Assembly (NCBI GenBank): GCA_026545765.1
Contig: CM048844.1
Location: 17,058,237-17,122,236, forward strand
Source: Plantago major
Taxonomy: Eukaryota; Streptophyta; Magnoliopsida; Lamiales; Plantaginaceae
Direction: 5' to 3'
Length of the DNA stretch: 64,000 nt
The notes under the pieces were generated by a model. That model was not told the DNA's origin. It was given only the letters and a program-made list of their open reading frames with translations, and ran no database searches. Of the stretch, positions 34,463-42,764 are shown in pieces. Numbering within the stretch: position 1 is the first letter of the stretch; each line of letters starts with the position of its first letter. The translations under genes were made by a program, and so were the position numbers.

Positions 34463-35880
34463 TTAACTCGGATCCTCAATTCCATCATCACTCTCATAGT
34501 ACGTAAATTGTGAAATGTTTGTTACCTCATCACCCAAAAGACACATTTCAATGTTGGAGATGTCCGACCAAAGAATCTCAAAGAACTCCACACATTTCAT
34601 TCTTCTTAAGGTCAAGTCGATTACGTGGGTGATTCCACACAATTCCGGTGATGGTAGGTTTGAGTTATCTGAATCTCCATCTTCAGAATCTGTCTCAATA
34701 TCTAGAGCATCAAGTTGGATTTGAATCTTCTTCCTTTCTTCAGTCAGTAAGGCCCTTTGATTTCTTTTGTAATTTCTTCTGTCCTTCTTGTCACATGTCT
34801 TGAGCTTGTTTAAAGCAGGGCAATCTCTCTTGAAGTGACCAGGCTTTTGACAATAGAAGCAGATATCATTTCCTATCTCTGCTGATTCAGTACTAACACC
34901 TTTCTGAATGGGGGTCTTCAGAGAGTTGTTTAGTTGAATGTTCTTGTACTGATGATAGTTTGGGCCAAGATGCTTTTTCAGCTTTTCTTTAGCTTTTCTT
35001 CTCTCAATCTCTTGACTCACAAATTTATTCATGTGTCTTACTGCAAGAGCATTTTCTTCAGATGCGTCTTTGGTATCTTTCTTTTCAGAAGTACCTTGAG
35101 AGACTAGAGCAACACTTTGCAACTTCTCAGCTGTTTGTTCTCTCTGAGTTGTCTCATAATCTACAGTAGCAAGATGAGAGAAGAGCTCTACTGGAGTAAT
35201 ATTTGGCATTCCTTGGTTGAAATAAAAGAATTTAGTGTGTTCCCAGTTGTGATTGAGACTTCTGACAATAGTCTTAATCTTTTCTGGCTGGGAGTATCTG
35301 TTGCTTTCACCAAGTGCAGCCATATCACTCATAAGAGTAGTAAACCTGAAATCAAGTTCTTCCAGAGTTTCAATGGGACCTTGCTTGAAGTTTTGGAACT
35401 TCAATTTAAGAACTTCGAACTTGTTTTCTTTGGTTTTCTCGCCCGCATGATTTCTTCAATCAATTGCTGTGCAACTTTCGCTGCTTTAGCACCCTACGAT
35501 TTACACTGTATGTGCTCAGGTGTCGATCTGATGATTATATTACGAGCTTGACCTTCCAATCTGTGTCTCTTGGCATCTTCAGATGTCCAGAGCTCTCTTG
35601 GCTTGTCTTCATACATAATGCTTCCACGAGCAACACAACCACTATCACTAGCAGTTGCATCCTCACTTTCATCTTCCTTGTCCGAGGATTTTCTTCCATC
35701 AGACACCTCAGTAACTTGTTTGAGTTGTCTGATTTTAATAGGCCCTTCATTGATGACATAGATCATCTCATCACTAATGGCCTCCAGATGGAGCATCATG
35801 TTGTTCTTCCATTTCTCGTAGTTTTCTGGCTTCAGAACGGGTGCATCACTCAGAGACATTCCTGCGCACTTAACACACAA
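34463..35880 (-). pseudogene. gag: Sirevirus gag
   Basis: An N-terminal part at 35880-35494 (LKPENYEKWKNNMMLHLEAI, the typical Copia gag start) is separated by a frame break at about 35450 from 35404-34463. The second part has the UBN2-like helical region (QGPIETLEELDFRFTTL, VRSLNHNWEHTK) and a CCHC knuckle CFYCQKPGHFKRDC, then an acidic tail. It encodes the particle protein. Frame is broken at least once. Confidence 0.88.
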
Positions 35881-35950
35881 ATTATATAGTCCTCAGAAAG
35901 GGACAAAGTTTCTTCACCTATCTGGGATCTAGGTTCAAGTGAAGCTTGGA

Positions 35951-35968
35951 ACCTCCCGCTCGATACCA
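35951..35968 (-). other. primer-binding site of the Sirevirus-like element
   Basis: Minus strand TGGTATCGAGCGGGAGGT, two bases from the LTR. It resembles the initiator-Met tRNA site TGGTATCAGAGC with the CAG reduced to CG, the same change seen elsewhere in this copy. Confidence 0.75.
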
Positions 35969-35970
35969 CT

Positions 35971-37377
35971 TGTTGGTCCAGATAACGGCAAAGTAAAAGA
36001 CTAGAGGGGGGGGGTGAATAGTCTTTTAAACTTTTGTCGATAAACACAGCTTTCGAAACTTGGGGTTTCGATACTTAAATTCAGCGGAAGACTTTAAGAT
36101 AGGTAAGTGCAGAAACAAAAAGTATGTGTGTGTGCTTTGCTGAAAGATAAATGCAGAAAGGTAAATAACACAGCAAGTATAGTGGTATCTGGAGGTGGCG
36201 TAATCCTCCAACTAATCCACTTCGGTCTTTCTGAGACCTAGAATTCACTAGAACAGATAATTGAGTTCACCTTACAATAATCCTATTCTAAGATTCCTAA
36301 ACAAATGGTTCCCAACCAAATGTTCCCCGAGTTATTCCCCACTCCTAGAGCTAAGTACTTCCTCTACTCGATAACCTTGAGTTATTCCCGATTTCCCAAA
36401 TCAAGTACTTCCTCTACTCACGCCTTGATGGTGTTGGTTATAAGGTTTGTCGAGAGGCTTCTTGTATAAATTTTCGCTTATGTTTCCAGAGAGCCTAATA
36501 GAACAAGACTACTTAATACACTTGTTCGTATGGCAATCGCTCTTTATCGACCAAGTAATTGATGTCCGCTCGGAGAATGAGCTTGAAAGGTTATCCGATA
36601 GTTCAACTCTTTCACGAATAACAATCTCTTGTTAAGGTTCGTGACAACTTAGAACTACTAGTGATTCTTCAAGCAAATGTAAAGCTTTCAGAAAGGGTAG
36701 TAGAGTGCTTGAGAGAATACTTTGCTGGATTGTAAGTTTGCAAGTTAGATCGTTCGTTGGTCGTTGTGTCTCTCAGCATCTAAGTGTGTGATATTTATAG
36801 ATGAATTGGAGAGTCGTTGGGATGTTATCCGTTAGACACAATTCAAATTCAGTCTATACTTATCCTGAAAAGAGTACTCACAAGTCCTTGTCTCATATCT
36901 CAGAGAGGACTGTGCTTTAGCGGCTTTTCTGCCGATGCAATTAATGCATATGTACTATTTCTTGTCATGTAGTCTTCAACGGATACATTAGCCTTTCTGA
37001 TGGCTTGCATGCTCCATACTCATAATGTCATATGTTCCAGAATCATGTTTCAAAAGTAACTAAATGCACTTAAGAAAGGATTAAGGACATAGTCTTTCCG
37101 AGTGAGACTAAACCTTGGTGTCTTCATAAATCTTGTGCAATCTCCGGTCTTGTAATCTTCAGAAAAGCTACATTGCTAGGATTGATCTTCATGGTCTTCT
37201 TGGAAATAAAAATTACATTCAAAGACCTATAATCCTAAAAGAAGATTTACTAGACTAATCATACTCAGTGATTTCCTCTTTTACAATGTTCAAGTGAACT
37301 AAGAGTACTTAATCACCTTTTTGGCAAATATAAGAACATGTGATGAATGATCAAAATACTAACAGATATTCCTAACA
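35971..37377 (-). repeat. 5' LTR of the Sirevirus-like element
   Basis: 1,407 bp, 30 bp shorter than its partner. The shortfall comes from about 20 small losses between 36005 and 36680, mostly at CTG or CAG triplets; 36680-37377 is nearly identical to the partner. Confidence 0.93.
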
Positions 37378-37739
37378 GGGTATGAGGCAAGAGTCAGAGA
37401 TTTGGAGGAAGAAAATGCTCGACTTAGAGCTGAAAACAATCATCTTCAACAATTGGTAGCTCAACAATCTGATGTTGGTGATGGGATTTCAGGGGAGGAT
37501 GTGAAGAATGAGATAGATGAGTTGAGCGCAATGATTGAGGAGCTACGTATTCGAGTAGGGATCAACTAGTATGGATACTAAGTGTTTGTTATGATGTATT
37601 CGAGTAGGAATCAACTATGGTGTTTAAGTGTTTGTTCAGATGTTATAAATGTGGACATGCTTTTGTATGATGTAATGTATGGCTTTGTAATGGATAATAT
37701 GTTGTTCAGATTCTGCAAGTGTTCTGTTTTCTGAATTCA

Positions 37740-37930
37740 AATGTTAAGTTGAATAATGCCACTTTACACTGTAAACTTCCAGTCTTATAGTCACTCGACA
37801 CCACAACCTTTGTACTTAGTGATCACTCGACACCACAACCTTTCTACTGAGTGTCAAATTACACCATAAACTTTGTCAAAGTGATCACCCGCTAACAACA
37901 CCTTTCAGTGAAATACATTGCAATTATCTC
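37740..37930. repeat. subterminal repeats of the MULE-like element
   Basis: Three imperfect copies of a unit around ACTCGACACCACAACCTTT occur at about 37794, 37826 and 37860, echoing the ACACCACAAACTTT word of the terminal repeat. They are probably internal derivatives of the TIR. Confidence 0.6.
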
Positions 37931-38069
37931 GGATTCGATCGATCGTTAGGTTTCTCAGTTTTCGAATTTCAGAGCATTTACAAAGGGAATGATGAGAGTT
38001 AGGGTTAATTTGTGTTCTTTTGGAAGGTTAACAATCTATTTTTCACTTTAGGCGCGTGGGTTTCACATC

Positions 38070-38210
38070 TTCTAACGGAACACTTAACGCCGTAGATGTT
38101 TGGTGTGACGCCGAATTTTTTTGAAAGTTTGTGGTGTCGATTGCGAAAAAAAAAAGTTTGTGGTGTAAACTCAAAAACGTGCAAAATGTTTTAGTGCAAT
38201 TTTTTTTTTT
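38070..38210. repeat. right terminal inverted repeat of the MULE-like element
   Basis: Reverse complement of 18897-19036. It ends about 230 bp upstream of the USP gene's TATA box. Confidence 0.8.
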
Positions 38211-38438
38211 TTTAAAGGGTAAATATTAAGTAACTTCATCGTGTTTTAATTAATCATTACTACTAGTATTCATCCACATAAAATTTTGATATGCCACATT
38301 CGAATATTATTTTTGCATAAACAAGTATTTTGATGTGAACAAAACCGCCCACCAAATTAATAATCATTCACTATCACGACCACTTTCAGATAAACTTAAA
38401 CACCAAACCAACACACTCTCATTTCCCTTTCTAGTTTC

Positions 38439-38446
38439 TATATAAA
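38439..38446 (+). promoter_or_regulatory. TATA box of the USP gene
   Basis: TTCTATATAAATC lies about 90 bp upstream of the ATG at 38534. The spacing suits a leader of about 60 bases. Confidence 0.65.
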
Positions 38447-38533
38447 TCTCCTTCCTTGGTCTCTCTTGCTTCATATCCAAAAACCAACAAAATCCATATT
38501 TCATCATACATACAAACTTTTAACTACCAAACA

Positions 38534-39293
38534 ATGGCTGAAGAATCACGCAAGATATTGGTTGCTGTTGACGAAGGCGAAGAGAGTGCCTACGCTCTCC
38601 AATGGTGCCTCGGGAACGTCGTCTCTAGTCGTAATTCCAACGACACCATCATCCTCCTGTATTGCAAGACTGCCATACCCGTCTACTCTGCCATGGACTC
38701 AACAGGTAAACATCAGTACATTATACCATAGTTAAAAAGATTGTATTTTTTTGGGGAATTTTGATGTAGTTTGGATGAAAATTGGCAGGGTACCTGTTTT
38801 CGACTAGTATAATCTCCAGTATGGAGAAGTACAGCAATGAAGTGGCAGTGAAAGTTGTGGAAAAGGCTAAACTGGCTTGCAAGGACTTAAATGATAATGT
38901 GAGCTGCTACTCTTTACTTTATTGTGTGTATGACTAGTCTGATTGTGGTTGAGATATTTACTTATTCGGGTTAATGTAGGTTAAGGTGGAGACGATGGTG
39001 GAGCATGGGGATGCAAGGGATGTGATCTGTGAGGTGGCAGACAGGCTCAAGGTTGATGTCTTGGTTATGGGAAGCCATGGCTATGGCATGATCAAGAGGT
39101 AATTAACAACTAACTAACTAACTAACTAACTCTACAAAACGTATATGTAATGTGAAGTATCAAGACAATGTTGTAATGATGGTTTTGTTGAATGAAATGC
39201 AGGGCTTTTCTGGGGAGTGTAAGCAATCACTGTGCACAAAATGTGAAATGTCCTGTTCTGATCGTGAAGAAGCCGAAGCCCACTAGTGCATAG
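38534..39293 (+). CDS. universal stress protein A-domain protein
   Basis: Four exons: 38534-38705, 38789-38898, 38980-39098 and 39203-39293. All three introns are GT-AG and the joined 492 nt give a 163-residue protein. The single USP domain starts KILVAVDEGEESAYALQW and ends with GSHGYGMIKRAFLGSVS, the G-2x-G-9x-G-S ATP-binding signature, then VKCPVLIVKKP. There is no signal peptide, so it is a soluble, probably cytosolic or nuclear protein. The family acts in stress responses, often as ATP-binding dimers; the exact role of this paralogue cannot be read from sequence. This is the best-preserved host gene in the window. Confidence 0.95.
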
Positions 39294-40139
39294 TTCTCAG
39301 TGTTTTCATTTCTAGAACTTTTTATGTACTTATGCTATTATGAGCTTGTTCAAGTGATCCTAATGTAATCGTTTGGCTGTCTAAGTGTTGATTGTATGTT
39401 CTATGTAAGGATTTGCCTAACGGAGTTGATGTGAGCGGATGCTTAATAAACATAATGCAAGAAATGATTTGTGTCATGTGTCATTCATATGCAGAATTTC
39501 ATGTTCTAAGACATTTTTATGCAGCAATCTCCTGGCTTATCTGTAATGGATAAAGATGTGCAGTTGGGAGAAATAAAATCTGATAAATTCGAAGTTATTA
39601 TAACATAGAAACTGAAAATGATGCGGGAAAAAGAGAGTTTGTTATTTAAAAGCATCATCTAAGTATTTAGATATGTAAAGGGCCCCCCCTGATGCTGAAT
39701 GCAAGATTAGGGTCAAAAGTGTTATCAGTTCCAAAAGAAACACAAATCAATTCACGACCGAGAACCTTACAATAAGATGGAAACTTGGAATTATAATTTA
39801 GTCCCACAAAGAGTTGAGCACAAGATGTGTTTTATGTTGTTAAAAGTGTCATTCACAAACCTGAAAATAGATGAACTTGCGTCAAGATATGCCAACATAG
39901 TAAGATTGTCGAGCAAGGATTCGCCTAGCCACAATATAATTTGATCTCCCATTCAGTATCTGTTAAACAATGCCTCAACATCAGTGGTGTTCGCTCGACA
40001 CCATCTTTTCCATTCACAGTGCGTGAACTATAGAACTTGTCTTTTCAGAATAACAACGAATTTAAGTTCCCTGATCATAGTTCATAGCTTTATATCATCC
40101 ACCTTTCAATTTCAAGTCAATATCTGCACCGTTAGAAGG
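39294..40139. other. intergenic, convergent 3' regions
   Basis: Holds the 3' UTR of the USP gene (AATAAA-like TAATAAAC near 39446) and of the minus-strand pseudouridine synthase. Nothing else is seen. Confidence 0.5.
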
Positions 40140-40795
40140 TCATGATCCTGGTACTTGCTTAGCCCATGAAGGAAGAGGTGCTTCGACCAAAACTCTTTCA
40201 CCTGTAACAGGATGATCAAAACATAAACTCTCGGCATGTAGTTCATGCCCTTCATATCTTCTACCCTTCCACTCACATACACCATCATACTTCACATCTC
40301 CTCTTATAGGGATACCGAGATACTGGCAATGCAACCGAATTTGATGAGTTCTTCCACTCTTAGGATAAGCTCTCACTACAACTTCAGCTTTCTCAAGTTC
40401 AGAAGAAATTCCAGATTTCTCTTCAACTATAATTTCTTCTTCAGCCTGGTTTTCTGATACAGAGTTTTCTCTCCCATTCACTGACATAACTTCAAAAGCA
40501 GTTTCCATGTCTCTAACATATGAACCCCCAGGTAATACCCGACCAGCATCTGAAAGAGCATAAACACGCCAGGCACCATGCTTCGAACGACCATGAGCAG
40601 ACTTTATGACCATTTTTCGCCATTTTGGAACCGTGCCAATGCAAAAGGCAATATAAGTTTTTTTGACCATGTGATCTGTGAATGCTTTCACAAGCTTAGC
40701 TGCCAGTTTGTGGGACTTTGTTACGATTGTAACACCACTCGTGTCACGATCAAGCCTGTTAGATAGATGGACTTCTGGCATTTTCACTTGTTCCC
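40140..40795 (-). CDS. RluA-family RNA pseudouridine synthase, last exon only
   Basis: A 656-nt exon entered through a TTTTCCAG acceptor at 40796; the ATG at 40820 lies in the intron and is not the true start. It encodes about 218 residues: EVHLSNRLDRDTSGV with the catalytic Asp in RLDRDTSG (the usual preceding His is Asn), KTYIAFCIG, and the C-terminal AYPKSGRTHQIRLH motif with GDVKYDG. The enzyme isomerises uridine to pseudouridine in RNA. No upstream exon (N-terminal part of the synthase domain) is recognisable before the NRPD2-like gene begins at 41710, so the gene is either truncated or its first exons are not identifiable. Confidence 0.85.
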
Positions 40796-40820
40796 CTGGA
40801 AAATAAACTAAAGATGTCAA

Positions 40821-41523
40821 TCAAGGAAACATCTGAGAACTATCAATCAAGTAAAAGCTCAGAAAAAATCGAATCTTTCCAAATTATTTCACCGTAAAAT
40901 GCTAAAATCTGACATGGGTCCCAAACACATTAATCTTTTCCCCTAGGCACTACGAGCATTAGTATGACACATACTACTGTCTAGCAATTAGCAAGCAGAA
41001 TCACCAATTTCACAAGCAAAAGGGACAAAATGGCATTGATTAGATTATTCGAATTCAACATTCAGCAAGACGCTTCACTGCTTACGCTAAACTACAACTA
41101 CATGAACCATACCTGAACAAGCTTCACTAAGTGCCAAAAATCACACTTTTGCAGATGAGTTAAACATATGTACAGTAAAGAACCAAGCTTTACTCATTTC
41201 CAGGTAAAATACAGGATAATAGTAAGACCAGTTTGAACATTAACAATCATCAATCATCAAGTTTGACTGTTCGAGTTTCTGTTGTAATTTTTGAAAGATA
41301 AAAAGTAAAATTGGCATTTTTTAAAAATTTTAGTAACAGAAAATCCAAGTACTTTTCCTTTCGTGAGCAGATTTTGTTATTTGGTAAAAACAGATTTTGG
41401 TACCTGTGAACATCTAAGGGATTGAGTTGTTTCTTTCGTAAGAAAGAAAAAAAAAAAAGAAAAGATTTTGGTATTTGGTTGATATTATTGGTGAAGAGGA
41501 AAAGTGGATTAAAAAATTCCCGT
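40821..41523. other. intergenic, upstream of the pseudouridine synthase exon
   Basis: AT-rich. Searched on the minus strand for the missing synthase exons without success. Minus-strand ORF 41543-41250 is low-complexity Phe/Asn-rich and unconvincing. Confidence 0.45.
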
Positions 41524-41747
41524 AATTTGTTTTGCTGATTCATCTGAAGTGGGATGAGATGGGGATTCTCCCCTCTGCATTTCGGGTTGTGATTCGTTAT
41601 TTTTTTCGACTTTCGTGCAGTTCATGTGTGTGAATAACGAGGAAGATTTTCCATGTTTAGTTAATGTTGTCCATTCTGCTTAGTTTATTTCATTTCAACT
41701 GTGATACAGATGGGTATTCCTGATTTTATGGAAGAAGCGGGGCCAAG
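41524..41747 (+). repeat. duplicated 5' segment of the NRPD2-like gene, copy 1
   Basis: Near-identical to 42528-42764: both run from TAATTTGTTTTGCTGATTC through the leader, an intron-like stretch and the first codons (ATGGGTATTCCTGA) to GCGGGGCCAAGTA. Copy 2 has a small insertion before the ATG. Confidence 0.92.
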
Positions 41748-42436
41748 TAGTGGCAAAGGGAAGCTAACGAATGGTTCTGCCAGAATGGAAATTGATGACG
41801 AATTTGAGCTTGAATCATCGGACTCTGATGATGAAAGTGTCTCATTACGTTATCTGAATCCAGGAAACTTGACAAGTTTCTGCAAGAAGGCATCAACAGC
41901 ATTTTTTGAGCAGTATGGTTTGATCAGTCACCAGATCAATTCCTACAATGATTTCGTAAGATATGGGATCCAGAAGCTATTTGATTCCATTGGGGAGGTT
42001 ACTGTAGATCCAGGTTATGATCCATCAAAGAAAGGGGATGAGGATTGGCGCCGTGCGTCTATTAGATTTGGGAAGGTGACGCTAGATCGTCCAACACTCT
42101 ACACTGGTGATAGCTTCTCAGCAGTAGAGGGTGCTAAAGAGTTTTTGGAGATGCATCCGCGGCATGCACGTCTTCAGAACATGACGTACGCATCCAGGAT
42201 GAATGTTGAAGTTCATCTTGAGGTACTAGATAGACCTATCTTGCATTGCTCTCTGGTCTTACTGTTCTGTAGTTAATTAATTTTCTATTTGCCTGTGATT
42301 TAGAAGGTAACTATTTCATTGTACCCAACGAGTTGATCTAAATGGTACTGGTACTGGAGTGGTGAGGCCATAAATGTTACTATCATTCATGTGGACATTC
42401 ACATGCTTCAGTTGGCTAATAATTTTCTTTGCTGCA

Positions 42437-42489
<53 letters not shown>
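42437..42489. repeat. (AT)n microsatellite
   Basis: Nearly pure TA repeat, interrupted once by CA, in the region that separates exon 1 from the duplicated 5' segment. Confidence 0.9.
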
Positions 42490-42491
<2 letters not shown>

Positions 42492-42527
42492 TTGACTTCT
42501 GGAGGAGATTCGGCAAAAGGAGCACCC

Positions 42528-42764
42528 TTAATTTGTTTTGCTGATTCATCTGAAGTGGGATGAGATGGGGATTCTCCCCTCTGCATTTCGGGTTGTGATT
42601 CGTTATTTTTTTCGACTTTCGTGCGGTTCATGTGTGTGAATAACGAGGAAGATTTTTCATGTTTAGTTAATGTTGTCCATTCTGCTTAGCTTATTTCATT
42701 TCAACTGTGATAGAGAATTACAGATGGGTATTCCTGATTTTATGGAAGAAGCGGGGCCAAGTAT
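42528..42764 (+). repeat. duplicated 5' segment of the NRPD2-like gene, copy 2
   Basis: Copy of 41524-41747 located downstream of exon 1, where the missing exons should be. Its ORF ends after about 14 codons. It indicates that a local rearrangement, not exon decay, removed the middle of the gene. Confidence 0.92.

Larger units (their letters stand above)
22122..37382 (-). mobile_element. Sirevirus-like Ty1/Copia retrotransposon with accessory gene
   Basis: 22127-37377 (15,251 bp) lies between GGGTA duplications (22122-22126, 37378-37382) and is inserted in GRF exon 2. It is transcribed right to left. Its 5' LTR is 35971-37377, PBS 35951-35968, then gag with a CCHC knuckle, degraded protease/pre-integrase, integrase, RT, RNase H, about 6.4 kb of accessory-gene region, purine tract and 3' LTR (22127-23563). 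Integrase before RT gives Copia. The length, long LTRs, initiator-Met PBS and post-pol gene suggest the Sirevirus/Maximus lineage. Several parts of pol are broken. Confidence 0.93.
19237..37569 (+). pseudogene. GRF-type zinc-finger/coiled-coil gene (At4g04775-like), split by two insertions
   Basis: Exon 1 is 19237-19350, exon 2a is 22026-22126 and exon 2b is 37383-37569 (stop TAG 37567-37569); together they read in one frame for about 133 residues. The N-terminus carries CRCG, then the PGRRF signature, ERC, and (exon 2) ACKHWTWIDP. This is the C-x-C...C...C pattern of GRF zinc fingers with the conserved aromatic WxWxD. Exon 2b encodes a leucine-zipper-like coiled coil (VRDLEEENARLRAENNHL) and a second helix (EIDELSAMIEELRIRV). 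The intron acceptor TTGTAG ends at 22025. A hAT element occupies the intron from its donor, and the Copia element breaks exon 2 at GGGTA. GRF fingers bind single-stranded nucleic acid in other proteins; the role of these small plant proteins is not known to me. Confidence 0.8.
18888..38219. mobile_element. long-TIR MULE-like transposon carrying a GRF gene
   Basis: Inverted repeats of about 140 bp at 18897-19036 and 38070-38210 share, in order, CACTAAAAC, TTTTGCACGTTTTTGAGTTT, ACACCACAAACTTT and CGGCGTCACAC. Candidate 9-bp target duplications are TTTAAAGAG (18888-18896) and TTTAAAGGG (38211-38219). Without the nested hAT and Copia insertions the element would be about 1.5 kb. The only coding sequence of its own is the GRF zinc-finger gene; no transposase is seen. 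Length of TIR and 9-bp duplication fit the Mutator superfamily, but the class is inferred. Confidence 0.75.

Noticed and set aside
36005-36680. RIP-like mutation of the LTR
   Set aside because: RIP makes C-to-T transitions; the changes here are mostly small losses at CAG/CTG that create CG, so this does not fit.
42316-42631. Minus-strand ORFs with IYIYIY runs
   Set aside because: They are translations of the (AT)n microsatellite.
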